Source of the DNA: Lutjanus erythropterus | Taxonomy: Eukaryota > Chordata > Actinopteri > Lutjaniformes > Lutjanidae | DNA: 64,000 nt | Reading direction: 5' to 3' | Assembly (NCBI GenBank): GCA_020091685.1 | Contig: CM034597.1 | Span: forward strand, 4,035,827-4,099,826 | The notes under the pieces: generated by a model | Database searches by the model: none | What the model saw: only the letters and a program-made list of their open reading frames with translations | What the model was told of the DNA's origin: nothing | Shown here: piece by piece, positions 21,996 through 32,787 of the stretch | Position numbering within the stretch: position 1 is the first letter of the stretch | Layout: every line of letters starts with the position of its first letter | Made by a program: the position numbers and the translations under genes

Positions 21996-23275
21996 AGTAG
22001 TGTTGGGTCCGTCCACATTTGAACTGATACCGCACCAGTGCCAGTACCTGGAATTCAGTACCAGTCCCCAAAGGTACCTTTTTTCTGTATTGTACTCTCT
22101 CTGTAATATTTATACGGTCGTTTTAACATAGTTATTAGAGCTGTAATGATTAATCGAGTAATCAATTATGAAATTAAAAAATTAAAAATTATAAATGAAT
22201 CACCAACTATTTTTACAATTGATTTATTTGTTTTTGAGAAAATCAGAATCATCTGATGACATCATCTTGGACTTTGTTCCATAAAATGTCAGAAAATGTC
22301 AATCACTGTTTCCCAAACAACTAATCGATTTATCAAGAAAATGATTGATGATTAAAAATAGTCATCAAAGGAAAGACAAATAGTTCCAAACGTGTGGAGA
22401 AAACGCATATGTCTACATGTTTGGAACACATTTTTGGATCTATTTTTCAATTGACAAAATTGTGACAGGATTAATTAATTGAGTAAACAATCAACAGATT
22501 GATTGACAATGAAAATAATTGATAGATGCAGCCGTAATAATTATTTATTTCGAATATGTTATTTATTTAGAGCATTTTACACACTACACAAAATAAAATA
22601 GCTCCCTCTGAAACCTACAGCCTGTCAGTCTGTCTCTGGGGCAGCGCCGTTGTTTATGTCATGGCCGAAGCTCTGGATTTCCTGCCTGTTGTGTTTGTGC
22701 TGGCATACTGTAATATTTCCCCACTAATAGCCCGCAATTCATGAATATTGATGTGATAATAAGGTTTCGGTCATACTAATAAATCTCACACACTGTTAAA
22801 GAGTTTCAGATGCAGCTGCAGTGACAGCGTCATAGTGTTGGCTAACGCTTGTAAAAATGCTAAGCCAACCAAGCTAATTAATCACCTGAAGATGTTGATG
22901 AGGTTGTCGATGCCTCACTTACAGTTTTGTTGTCCATGGAGGATTAAGTTGCACTGTTAAGACGCTAGCTGCAGGTGTGCTAACGTTAGCTGCAGCTGTT
23001 GAGGGGGATTTAGCCTGCAGGCTATGAAAAATGATGCACTCTTTGTTAGTGACTTTCTCACTCTGCTCTGTGACTCTGAGCTGATGCTCGCTTTAGCACC
23101 ACTATCTCTCTTTCTCCTTTTCTCTGTACTCTGAGATACTCTCTCACCCAGTTGCACTCCAAGGTATCGAAATTTGGCACAGATAGATTGAACGTGAACT
23201 GGCACTCAGTAGTCCTGACGTTATTTTTTTGGTACCATTAAAAGTACGGAGTTTGTTATCCAATCCTACTGAAAT
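21996..23275 (+). mobile_element. K-family hAT-like element, copy 2, carrying an A element
   Basis: It begins TAGTGTTGGGTCC, has CAGTACC/GGTACC words, and ends GGTACCATTAAAAGTACGG...ATCCAATCCTA, an inverted-repeat-like end. The middle shares GAGCATTTTACACAC, CAGCCTGTCAGTC and GCATACTGTAATATTTCCCC with K copy 1 (4.8-5.5 kb). An A element with its own target duplication interrupts it at 22136-22536. Minus-strand frames at 22957-23205 and 23144-23338 lie in the right part and have no recognisable transposase motif. Confidence 0.6.
22136..22536 (+). mobile_element. Family A long-form element with 8-bp target-site duplication
   Basis: Starts TAGAGCTGTAATGATTAATC and ends ATTGATAGATGCAGCCGTA. Flanks ATAGTTAT (22128-22135) and ATAATTAT (22537-22544) match at seven of eight positions. 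It lost the TTAAATGTGAATATTTTC core but keeps both terminal modules, including the AAACGTGTGGAG linker. It sits in K copy 2, and the homologous place in K copy 1 (CATTGTTATTTATG near 5233) is unoccupied. Confidence 0.85.
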
Positions 23276-23436
23276 AGATAGATTAGAAAAAGCTACTAAA
23301 AAGCTAATCATCTTCAGACGATAGATGATAGGTTGCAAGACTGGATTTGGTCCAATGACTTCTGCCTCTTTGCTCTTTGCTCAGTTACCACATAGTGAAA
23401 ATGACCTACTCCAGGACCTTCTCTCTCCAGGTTTTC

Positions 23437-23444
<8 letters not shown>

Positions 23445-23485
<41 letters not shown>
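23445..23485. repeat. (TG)n microsatellite
   Basis: An uninterrupted TG tract of about 41 bases following a TTTC-rich stretch. Confidence 0.95.
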
Positions 23486-23487
<2 letters not shown>

Positions 23488-24944
23488 GCCCCTTTTAGAT
23501 ATGAACATCTTTACATTGATCTGCAGGCAGTTCAACATGTCTGTCTCTTGTCTGAATGTCAGTTTCATGGAAAGTCAAAATGTTGATCTCACTCGGTCAG
23601 GTACATTTCCATATGACTGCGTTTCAAAATGGCACAGGTCTGAAAGGTTGAAGCAGCATCAGGTAAAACATGGGAGAAAGAGAGATTTTGATGTTACTGC
23701 TGTAATATAATCTGTCTAATAAAACAGATTAAACCTGGGACCACTGTGCGATTGCTCATGTCAGATCAGAAAAAATATTTTCCCCTTGCGGTGTAACTGA
23801 GGAAAGAGAGGTTATGGATCAGGTTTATGGAGGAATAAATGACTATCTAGCAGAACACTTTACATACTAAAGTTGACAAAAGTATTGATACTTTGATACT
23901 TTTTCAATACCACGTGTTTAAAATGACATAATATAAATTGAATAGAGTAGTGAATGTGCCAAAGCTGTTGGAAAAAAGAAAGATCTAAGTGCTTATTCAA
24001 GACTTCAGTGCAGTTCAGTCTTTATTGTCCCGAGTGAAATTTGCAGCAAAACTAGACAATCTTCAGTTAGTCTTTCTGTACCAGAGCTGTGTTCAGGTTG
24101 GTAATTTAAAAAGAAGAAGGAGAAAAAAAAGCATATTTCTTTTGTTTCTTCTTTCTTTTTGCTGTGGTACTGCAAGTGGTGTCGCATGTGTGTGTGTGTG
24201 TGTGTTTTTAATACTAATATTGTATCAAAGTTTAAAATTCTGGTATTGTGGCAACTTTATTACATACAGCACCTAAACAGCACTCCAGATTTTATGTCCT
24301 GTCACTCAGTGTTTTGGTTTCATAAAACAAGCAGAAAACATTCTTCAATAATGTGAAATTATGAGAGTGATGTGAATATGTGTCAGTGGATTCACTGTGG
24401 GAGCGCTGGCGCGTGTGCCTCAAACTCATGATGGGCATTAATTAAGTCTTCAACAGAAAAATAAGTTTTAAAATCCATCAATGACGTAGAATGTGGCTCT
24501 TTCATACATGTGCCCTTAAATCTGAAGGACACACTTTAAGCAGTAGATGACAGCAGCAGTGTTTGGTACTTCATGGCTGAAGTGATATCCCCAGGACGCT
24601 CGGGGGGGGTCTTTCCTCCAGCCTCTTAATCTAGCTCCATCCAGGCGGTGGCCCGTTTTCCTCCCATTAATGCCTCTGATTGGTTCACAGGGTGTAGGCA
24701 GAGGGGTCACAGGGGTCAAACACACAGAGACAAGTGTCCTGCTTAGTATTCAAGCAGTACAAAGACACTCAAAATCAACCCCCACAATCACTGCGAGGAG
24801 GAAAAGTAACTCACTTAATATGTGTAGTCTGTATCCGCTGGTTGTTGTGTGTCTGTTGCTTGCTGTGTGTGCTGCAAATAACTCAAACCTCCATTCTCAC
24901 TGCTATATGTCAGATCAATTGATTCATTCACCTTTTCAGGTTCT
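23486..24944. other. No gene seen; possible retroelement tail at 24012-24045
   Basis: TCTTTATTGTCCCGAGTGAA near 24017 resembles the 3' tail of fish LINEs (TTTATTNNCCC...GGAAATT), also seen near 52.12 and 60.0 kb. Short frames here, including 24670-25008 with a leucine-rich run near 24830, were not accepted as genes. Confidence 0.4.
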
Positions 24945-25215
24945 CAGACAACATGTGGTTTACCTCAAAAATCAATTCTTGGACCAGTTCTGTTCTCACT
25001 GTATATGATGCCCTTCAGCCATATCATCCATCACCATAACATCCAGCATCACTGTTTCACAGACAACACACAGTTATATTTCTCTGTTAAAGCCTCTGAA
25101 TTCAACAAGCTGGCCGCATCTGCTGCGTAGCTGATGTGAGAGTTCAGGTGTCACGAAAGGCTTTGCAGTTAAACTCTCACAGCAAATGTTGTCATCGCTG
25201 GCCCTGAGCACCTCT
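24945..25215 (+). pseudogene. L2/CR1-type LINE reverse transcriptase fragment
   Basis: In the frame starting at 24963 the translation reads PQKSILGPVLFSLYMMPFSH, and further on HHCFTDNTQLYFSVKA. These match reverse transcriptase block 4 (PQGSxLGPxLFxLY) and block 5 ((F/Y)xDD, here decayed to FTDN) of L2/CR1 LINEs. The next in-frame codons lead to a stop near 25128. The fragment is short and truncated at both sides, so it is a dead LINE remnant. Confidence 0.8.
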
Positions 25216-25265
25216 GTGAACGAACCCAGCCACTGCTTAGTCCTTAAATTCTAAATATTAAAGGT

Positions 25266-25990
25266 AATAGTGTCACGATACTGGAATTTCTCATTTTATA
25301 CTATACCTTGAAAGATATATTCATTCTACACCAATTTTGATACCACCAGGGAAAAATTAATTCAACACCGAAAGCATAAAATAATATATTATAAATATAA
25401 ATTTATTGTAAAAAGATTTTTATTTAAAGAGGTTATAACATGACAATGGCTATAGCAAATGAGACGAGTGACTATCAGTTAGAGCTGATTGATAAATTGA
25501 TTATGAATAGCTATTAAATTAATTGGCAACTATTTTGCTAATCGATTAATTAGTTTAAGTAATTTTTTAAGGAAAAAAGCTCTGATTTCAGCTTCTTAAA
25601 TGTGAATATTTTCTGATTTCGTTACTCCTCTCTGACAGTAAACTGAATATCTTTGGACTGTGGACAAAACAAGACATTTGGGGATGTCATCTTGGACACT
25701 GATTGACATTTTTTGACACTTTGTAGACCTACTAATCTATAGATAGAGAGGGTCGAGAGATAAGTTAGTAAGGAAAGTAATCATTATTGGAAAGATGTAA
25801 GCTTGTGTGCTCTACATTTTTGGACTTATTTTTCAACTGATGAGATTATGATGGAATTGAAGAAAATAGACAATCAACAATAGAAAATAATTGTTAGTTG
25901 CAGCCCTAGTATCAGTACTCTGAAAAATGAGTATTGAAAGCATTTCAAATATTCAGTGTAGATATTTATTAATACCTTTGATAATGGTAA
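25266..25990 (+). mobile_element. L-family repeat, copy 1, interrupted by an A element
   Basis: Left arm CACGATACTGGAATTTCTC, then TTTTGATACCACCAGGG and TTTTTATTTAAAGAGG. Right arm TATCAGTACTCTGAAAAATG and ATTTCAAATATTCAGTG. The same two arms flank a C element at 56.36-57.45 kb. An A element with its own duplication separates the arms here. It is non-coding, of unassigned class. Confidence 0.6.
25480..25908 (+). mobile_element. Family A long-form reference copy with 8-bp target-site duplication
   Basis: Starts TAGAGCTGATTG and ends AATTGTTAGTTGCAGCCCTA. Flanks CTATCAGT (25472-25479) and GTATCAGT (25909-25916) match at seven of eight positions, supporting the hAT superfamily. It contains the full set of blocks: TCAGCTTCTTAAATGTGAAT, TCTCTGACAGTAAACTGAAT and GTGGACAAAACAAGACATTT. 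The GTGTGCTCTAC linker and the extra terminal module follow. It is 429 bp with no open frame. Confidence 0.9.
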
Positions 25991-26544
25991 AGGGCATTGC
26001 TAAGAACTTGTGGGTTACTTTTGGTGGCCATCTAATAAAAAAAAAAATTCAAGTCATGCTTTGACCACCTGAGGAATATTGTGGGCACTTGCAGTTCAGT
26101 CTGAATGTCTTACGAGTGAGACTGCACGGGTTGCGAATGTTTAAAATGCCCCACAGTCTTGCTTGTATTTGTTATGACATCACTAACACTGTGTTGTGAA
26201 AGAAGCCTCTTGTGCACAAAGAGCTGCCATGAAAGAACAAAACATTCCAAGCTGTGAACTGCCATCTCTTCCATCGCCTTCTTCATCCTTCTTGCTATCA
26301 GCTGTAAAGTTCATGGATTTAACATCTTTTGCCATGAACTGCGATGGCACTTGGTTGTATAGTTTGGGTACAGCAATTTTTGCTATATATTTCCTGGATG
26401 GAAAAATATACCTTGGCTCAAAGTGTTCCAGATGGTTGTGAAATCCATCATTTTCTATGACAGATGATTTGACAGAAATTGAGCAACTTCTCTGTAATCC
26501 CTTTGGCCTTGGTGTTATCTGTTGGAAATTTACTGTGCCTATTT
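25991..26544. other. No gene seen
   Basis: The frame 26196-26441 (plus, 81 codons) has no known domain. No repeat match was noted. Confidence 0.4.
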
Positions 26545-26716
26545 TGGGGGGGACTTTTTTCTGCCTTTATTGATAGGACAGCTGAAGTGAGGACAGAAAA
26601 GGGAGTGAAGGAGTAGGGGGATGACACGTGGCAAAGGACTGCAGCCACTGCAGTGGACTCACAGCCTCACTTCATGAGGTGCCTGCTCTACCAACTGAGC
26701 TACCAGGCCACCTCCA
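26545..26716 (-). mobile_element. tRNA-derived SINE, copy 2
   Basis: On the minus strand the head reads GGCCTGGTAGCTCAGTTGGT (complement near 26690-26709). A poorly preserved B-box area follows, then ATGCCACGTGTCATCCCCC-like body and a CTGTCCTATCAATAAAGGC tail (complement near 26563-26582). Same family as the SINEs at 15.7, 52.4 and 53.9 kb. Confidence 0.8.
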
Positions 26717-26887
26717 GTGGATTTTTCTTTTTTGCTGTTGGCTACCACGCATACTGTCTTTGACATGACACTGCAGACGATGCAGCAAAACTGCCACTCC
26801 TTGAAATGTTCACTTTCCTCATATTAAGGTGCTGTCTTGCTTTTTGGTGTTTTGGGACTAAAATATCTCTTCTATAGAAGCCAGTTT
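26717..26887. other. No gene seen
   Basis: Short spacer between a SINE and an H element, with nothing recognised. Confidence 0.4.
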
Positions 26888-27365
26888 CCACCAGTGAAAG
26901 AAATAAAAATTCCCATGGTAAGTCATAATTATGAGTAGGGCTGGGCAATATAATGATCTTATATTGTATTGTATTGTGTGTCACTTAATATCCACATTAC
27001 TGATAATAATCTCTCATTTTGTGAAAGCACCAATAGTCATCCCTGTAATATTGTTTCAATATAATACAACAAACTAATTTTATCCCCTCAGCCACTTCCA
27101 CCCTTTGGAGTACACAACATATCAGTCACAACTTACACAATCAATAATTATCGATATCGACTATCACTATCATGTTTTTCAGCTATATTGCCCAGGCCTA
27201 CTTAAGAGATTAAAAAGTCAACCTCATAATGTTGACTTTTTATCTCATAATTATGACTTTTTTTTATCTTGTAGTTATGATGTTTTATTTATAATATTAA
27301 CGTTTTTTCTCATAATCATGATTTACCATGGGGATTTTTTTTCTTTCACTGGCAGAAATGGACTT
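26888..27365. mobile_element. H-family palindromic element, copy 2, with a nested hAT
   Basis: Inverted ends CACCAGTGAAAGAAATAAAA (left) and TTTTTTCTTTCACTGGCAG (right), each followed inward by CCATGGTAAGTCATAATTAT or its complement. The palindrome centre is displaced by a 265-bp hAT element. A few GACTTTTTATCTCATAAT units remain on the right side. Confidence 0.7.
26936..27200. mobile_element. Short non-autonomous hAT element, TAGGGCTGGGCAATAT ends
   Basis: Ends TAGGGCTGGGCAATATA and TATATTGCCCAGGCCTA are near-perfect inverted repeats. Flanks ATTATGAG (26928-26935) and CTTAAGAG (27201-27208) agree at six of eight positions, a decayed 8-bp duplication. It is a MITE-size element nested in H copy 2. 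Confidence 0.8.
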
Positions 27366-28280
27366 TCATATCTATCTTAAAGACATGTTGAGTTGCTCAA
27401 AAATATGGGGACAACTATATGTGTGTATGTAAAACTGTTTAATTACTAATTAATTATTTTGTGCTGCAAGATTTTGGCTATGGGCTTAAAATTTACATTA
27501 TTATGTAAAACATCAGACTGTGGAATCTGGATTAGAACGTGGATCAGTCCAATATCCAATGTGTGAATTACACCAGGAGCCCAATACTGATATTGGATTC
27601 GATTGGTTCCAACGTTGTTATTTCTTGGTTAATGCAGTGAAGTAAAACAGTGTTTTGTTCACCACTGGCTCAGAATGCAGTCTTAGCTTGGAACCTGTGT
27701 TTACACACTGTGATTGTAACAGTGCAGATATTAGGCTAATTTCACATGTTCATTCATGCATGACAAATGCCTGTGTGTGTCTGTGCGTGTGTGACTGACA
27801 GTTTGAGTTAATACCTTCTGTGGCAGGTATTCAGTTTCCAGACACCACACATGTGCAGCATCCAAGGGTCATGGAATTGCGAAGGCCATGGTTGCTAGGA
27901 GACCATCTCCCCACGCTTTTGTATTGAAGAGCCTCCAGCATAAACTACTGCATCACACCTACAGACACACACACACACACACACACACACACAGCGTCAA
28001 ACACATACAAATCACAGAGCAGACAAACACAGTCAAGAGTCTTGTTTTTTTTCTCTGTTGCTTGTTCACACACTCTTCTGTGTGTGTGTCTGTACGAATA
28101 CATAGGCAGATGGCTGAAGAATGGTTGTGACAAGTTCTGAGCTGGAGATTTTTTTGGTTTCCATTGCAGACACTGTATCAAAGATTTGTATTGAACGGTA
28201 ATTATGTCAGACTGCTGTATCAGATAATATTATTTAAAGCCCTATAATGCAAGATTTGGTTTTATTTGTTACTTTGGTTC
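27366..28280. other. No gene seen; (AC)n at 27965-27992
   Basis: Mostly unique sequence, with one dinucleotide tract that explains the Thr-His frames at 27888-28181. No coding, RNA or repeat assignment otherwise. Confidence 0.45.
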
Positions 28281-28288
28281 ACCTACAG

Positions 28289-29201
28289 CAGGGGTGCCCA
28301 ATACGTCGATCGCGATCGACTGGTCGATCGCAAAGGTAGTGTGGGTAGATCGCATGACATTCAACAAGAAAATTAGATGTTAGCCTATCATCCATCCCCA
28401 GTATGGCATTTGCCACTTGACTGACGTACAGGGCAGCCAGTGTGAGACATAGCCGCGGGAACATATTCTCAGCAGGAGGGGGCTGAGAAAAAAAAAGCTC
28501 TGCGCTGCACTCGCAACTCCCTGCATTGATAATAATGATTAAAAAATACCCGCACAGTAATTAAGACTGCAAAAATCTGTCTGTATAACTGTCCATGGTG
28601 CCGATCACCTTGTCAACCATAAACAATTTGTCACGGCTGCTGTCCATGTCACTGTGGTGCTGAACTCTGTGTGTAACGGCGCCGTGTGCTGCGCGGCGGC
28701 AGCATTAGAAAAGAAAAGTGTCTGACCGGCGTCACACAACTCCAAATGTGGCTTTCCTCTCCGGGTTGGCGCTGATGAAGCTCCTCATTAGGCTGCCAAT
28801 GTCCAGACTGTCCAAAACATCTCCATGAACATGAAACAAACAACGCGATCGCCGTCCTCAATATAATGGAGCCATCTCCATTTGCTAAACCAGCTCGCAC
28901 TGAATGACCGACAAAACGTTTCTTTACCAAATGACCTTCCCGGAAATGTGAAGCTAGTTGTTTGATGCGGTGCCTCTGAAATACTAGCATTTTGACCTGG
29001 GACGTTAGCTTGAGTTGCAGGTGCACAGCTGATGTCCCGGTCCCGGCGGGCACAATCTGGGGGTGCTGCTGCTGTCTTGATCATTTTCGGGGTGGGTGGA
29101 CTGGGCTGTGAGTCTGCCTCCTCATTTTTAATGTAGGTAGATCATTTTGACTTGGCCATTTTAAAAGTAGCTCGCAAGCCGAAAAAGTGTGAGCACCCCT
29201 G
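28289..29201 (-). mobile_element. hAT element with perfect TSD, keeping a TTF-type zinc-finger frame
   Basis: Ends are CAGGGGTGCCCAATAC and TGTGAGCACCCCTG (inverted). Flanks ACCTACAG (28281-28288) and ACCTACAG (29202-29209) are an identical 8-bp target duplication, so the insertion is fairly young. Composition differs sharply from the surroundings: CpG-rich, with GTCGATCGCGATCG near the left end. At 913 bp it is far too short for a full hAT transposase. It keeps only an N-terminal zinc-finger piece on the minus strand. Confidence 0.9.
28788..29084 (-). pseudogene. N-terminal fragment of a ZMYM1-like (TTF zinc finger) hAT transposase
   Basis: The 98-codon frame contains FPGRSFGK (residues 47-54), SASWFSKWRWLHY (62-74) and a D-x3-C (79-83). 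This is the signature of the TTF-type zinc finger at the N-terminus of ZMYM1-like hAT transposases (family pattern FPxRxFGK...WFxxWxWLHY...D...FCxxC). Cys83 is kept, but the second Cys of the pair is Phe86. After about residue 88 the frame stops resembling the family. The RNase H-like catalytic core and dimerisation region are absent, so it cannot encode an active transposase. Confidence 0.75.
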
Positions 29202-29209
29202 ACCTACAG

Positions 29210-29536
29210 AGTGCAATTCAAATCAGTACAATTTTATACCAATGTTGTAAATAGGATGCGTGCCTTGTACGTAATAAATACTGGAACAGGTCATTTATTA
29301 CAGACTAGCTGAGATGGGTTTGCAAGTTTGCAAACTTTAAACCTTACTTGGTGTGAGACAGACAAAGACTAAATTAGAGAAATTGAATTTATTTCAGGGA
29401 TGTACAACATTGAAGTTTTACTGATATCTGATATGCCAGTATTTTCCAGCTAATTTTGGCCTAAAGGCTGATACCGCTATATGCATGTTTTTTTCACCTA
29501 GTTACAGGGAACATCAAGTCTCTATGTAGTTAAATG
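29210..29536. other. No gene seen
   Basis: Unique sequence between the TTF hAT and an A element, with nothing recognised. Confidence 0.4.
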
Positions 29537-29785
29537 TAGAGCTGCAACAATTATTCGTTAAATGTTTATTAAGTAAATTGTCAACCATTTTGATAATCAG
29601 TTAATCAGTTTTTGGTAATTTTTTTAAGAATAAAAAGTCCAAATTCTCTGAATTCAGCTTCTTAAATGTGAATGTTTCCTGGTTTCTTTACTCCTCACTG
29701 ACAGTAAACTGAATATCTTTGAGTTGTGGACAAAACAAGACATTTGAGGACGTCATCTTGGACTGGAATACATTATTCTACCCAA
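29537..29785 (+). mobile_element. Family A element, truncated where a B element begins
   Basis: Starts TAGAGCTGCAACAATTATTC and runs through TCAGCTTCTTAAATGTGAAT and GAGGACGTCATCTTGGAC. It stops shortly before the B-family TAGGGCTGTGATGATAACC. No right end is present. Confidence 0.8.
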
Positions 29786-29789
29786 TCTT

Positions 29790-30235
29790 TAGGGCTGTGA
29801 TGATAACCACATTACTGCCATACCACAGTCACATGATGCCTACCACGAGGTTGAGCTCATTACCGTCATCACTGCAAATTTTATTTTGAAGGGTTGAGCG
29901 CATGTTGAGGTCAGTGCATCGATCCATTAATACATCTAAGGGTCAGCGCCATCACACACATGTCAGGAACACAGCCTCTGATTGGTTGACTGACTCAACC
30001 TAAGGCATCTTGGGATTGCCCATGGGTGACTAACAACATGCTAACCACAACAGCTGTTTTCAACATGGAAAAATGTATCAATAACTACAGAAGATATCGG
30101 TGGTTGTATTTATCATGGATTAATTTTACCACGTCTCCAAGAAGACACAGCATTTAAAGACTGAATTACAAAGTGTCTAAAAGGGATGCAATTGCATAAG
30201 AGCAGAAGTTGTACAGGTACAACACTAAGCAGTCA
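29790..30235 (+). mobile_element. B-family element, 3' truncated
   Basis: Starts TAGGGCTGTGATGATAACC and contains CACAGTCACATGATGCC, GGCATCTTGGGATTGCC and GTTTTCAACATGGAAAAATG, matching the complement of the 5.9-kb copy. The match fades after GTTGTACAGGTACAACACT near 30225, so about half the family length is missing. Confidence 0.7.
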
Positions 30236-30715
30236 TTGTTAACACTTTGCTATCTGTTTCGTACACATGGCAGATATACTGTGTTGTGTGTGCATAATTA
30301 AAGTGTCATCTTAACAGCCCATCATATTAGCCCTAATCACAATAGCATTTTACCACAGCAGTCCAATTATTATTTAAATGTTAGACTGTATGTATTTACA
30401 TCTAGCTTTATCGTCATTATTCTATAGAGGCCTGGTGTCCCACAAGCTACATGCAGTTACTTTCACTTTTAAGAATCAAATTATCCACAGATCATTACTT
30501 GTAATTTTTTTTAGCTTTGTAAATGCTAAAGCAAAGCAATTTTTAGCATGTAAATAAAAATTGAATTTATGGAGCACAGCCTACATGGGTTGAAGTTTGC
30601 TGTCCACACCTGTATAGTTTATGCAGAAAACTGTATATGTGGTAAACATTTAACTTATAGTATTTAAGGACACCATTTATAGTAAGATGCCAGATTTATT
30701 TTAAATAGCTGTAAG
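30236..30715. other. No gene seen
   Basis: AT-rich sequence without assigned repeats or frames. Confidence 0.45.
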
Positions 30716-30717
30716 AA

Positions 30718-31115
30718 CCTAACCTGACATACCAGATGGTTTGTTACATAGAGCCACCTGGGAAGTGGTTCTTAGAAACTGTTTGGAAAAGGGCAGGCAC
30801 TTTCAGAAAACACTTAACAGGTGATTGGATGAACCATCTGTCTATCACATCTAACATGGGCTAACCTCAACCAACCAGATCAAACTAACAAAATAACTGA
30901 TGCTATCACAGTATCTACGCTAACCTCTTCAGGAGCTGCCATTGTTTGCTCAAGAAGAGTCACTTCCATGGACGCTTCTTGCTGTCATCACACCTAAAAC
31001 CACGCCTGATTGGCTGCACCACTATTGGTGTGGACACAAACTTGAAGCCTGGCAAGATGGATTCTGACCTGATCTCATGATCTTGCAAATACAGCTGCCT
31101 CGGAAGGTAAATAAT
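30718..31115 (-). mobile_element. G-family repeat, copy 2 (inverted)
   Basis: Reads CTAACCTGACATACCAGATG at the left and GCAGCTG...GGAAGGTAA at the right. It shares the complements of CCTGAAGAGGTTAGCGTAG, GGTTTTAGGTGTGA and CTTCAAGTTTGTG with G copies at 11.4 and 47.3 kb. It has no open frame of note. Confidence 0.65.
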
Positions 31116-31595
31116 GAACTAAGCAAAGGGGTGTTTTTGTTTGGACATCAGCAGATCATGATGGACGGGTCTGGGCTGGGTCAAGCGAGCACAATGCACA
31201 ACTTGTAATGCTACGGGGTAAAAGCTGTTTCCCAAAGCTGCTGTCTATCTTCAGTATGCGAACACACTGCTGCTCCTGCCACTGCTGCTGCTGCTGCATC
31301 TATTTTTAGTGTGTGGGTGTTGAGAGGTCCAGATCAGCCTACCAGATCATGGAAGCTCCACAGAGACTCCACCACCACTGGTGCACGAACACACACAGAG
31401 CACTACATAACAGTATGGGTGGGGGTGGTGATCTGATGAAACGAGACAAAATAGTGGCGCTGCAAGTGCCCAATACAAAGAAACCTTATCTGATCCTCCA
31501 TCAGGTGGAGGGAGGTGGAGAACTGCTGCAGAACATGAGAAAGGCCTATTATAGTTTCATACGAGGGCTGCTTTTCTTGATTACAATCTTGTCAC
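31116..31595. other. No accepted gene; unexplained 116-codon frame at 31313-31663
   Basis: The plus-strand frame reads HHHWCTNTHRALHNSMGGGG in its first third and ends in a hydrophobic Leu-rich stretch that runs into A-related sequence. No domain is recognised and no neighbouring exon supports it, so it is probably chance. Confidence 0.35.
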
Positions 31596-31599
31596 TTGA

Positions 31600-31800
31600 A
31601 CTTGTGCTCCAAACATGTTTGGACCTATTTTTCAACTCCCTACAGTTTGTTATTGCTCTATGAATTATTCTTATATCTTCTTCTCCCCTAACTGATTACT
31701 TGTTTGATCCTTAAAATCTCATTTTCCTCAAAATCAACATTTTTTTCTTATAAAATGACTTAAAACAGGTAACTGAGGTCCAAGCATGTGGAGCACACAG
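31600..31800. mobile_element. Decayed remnant of family A terminal modules
   Basis: Contains GTGCTCCAAACATGTTTGGA and CCTATTTTTCAACT near the left, and GAGGTCCAAGCATGTGGAGC with ACACAGAGG at the right. These are the linker words of the A long form in opposite orientations. The core is unrecognisable. Confidence 0.5.
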
Positions 31801-32785
31801 AGGAATGTTCATCTCTGAACAGGAGAAGCACTGACCAGCCAGCAGCTCATATCTAAGAGAGGGGCTTCTTCTGTGCCATGGACGTGGTTTGGGTATTAAA
31901 AGTCTGATACAAACAACAAAAAAAAAAAATGCTGCTAAATTATGCTGCACCCCAGTACCCACAGTCTCAAACACCACTACCATTTTTTTTTAACACCCAC
32001 GCAAAAATCTTGTCAAACAGTATGCAGAGAGTCTTCAGATGAGAGCCAGAAAAACAGTTGAGCGCTCAAAACAAACCCCAGACTTAGACGTCGCAGGAGG
32101 CTTTTCCCCGTGGCACACCATATGGCAAAGAATCACAAAAGATGGAAGGAGATAATGGCTGCTATCGAAGCTTACACCTGCAAAGACTATAAATGTAAAA
32201 TGTAATGGGAAATAGGCCTTTCATTCATTGAAAGAAAAATGTGCTATATGTACTGGTCATATCACACAGCCCTAATGAACCTGGATGAGATCCACACAGC
32301 TGGCAATAGTCGAGACGTCTTTATGAAGGACATTAACGAGTTTGATGCTAACTGCTCCTAGCAACAGCTACCACAGCCTCTGTGCCGACTGAAAATGACA
32401 CAGATGTGATGAATATGTCACTTCTGATTAGTTAGTGGCAATATACCATCCATCCCTTCCAAGCAGAAATTGGAAACGCGAACATGATGTCAGACTGATA
32501 AATGAGGTGAGAATGAAGCAGCAGTTCAGTCTGATGATCAGGCTGATTTACAATCATGTGTCTACCTTTGGATTGCATCATATTCCACAGGTGCTCATGT
32601 TACTATGTCCAGCTGAACACCAGGGTGTTGTGTGAGCATAGACCTTCATTCTTGACCTTTAGGATCAGTAGCTTTCAACTGCATCTCATAGTCTTCATCA
32701 GTGAATGGAACTGGCTCAGATGTGACATATGACTCAAATGCAGAACTTTGATCACCTGATAACAAGCGGCTGTATAAGCACTAAC
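31801..32785. other. No gene seen
   Basis: Poly-A and poly-T runs near 31918 and 31983. Otherwise unique sequence without coding signal. Confidence 0.45.
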
Positions 32786-32787
32786 TA

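Noticed and set aside
24670-25008. 112-codon frame with a leucine-rich, signal-like stretch
   Set aside because: The hydrophobic run is short, no family is recognised, and its end runs out of frame through an L2 reverse transcriptase remnant.
28649-29053. 134-codon minus-strand frame in the TTF hAT
   Set aside because: It overlaps the frame that carries the TTF motifs and has no motif of its own over that region.
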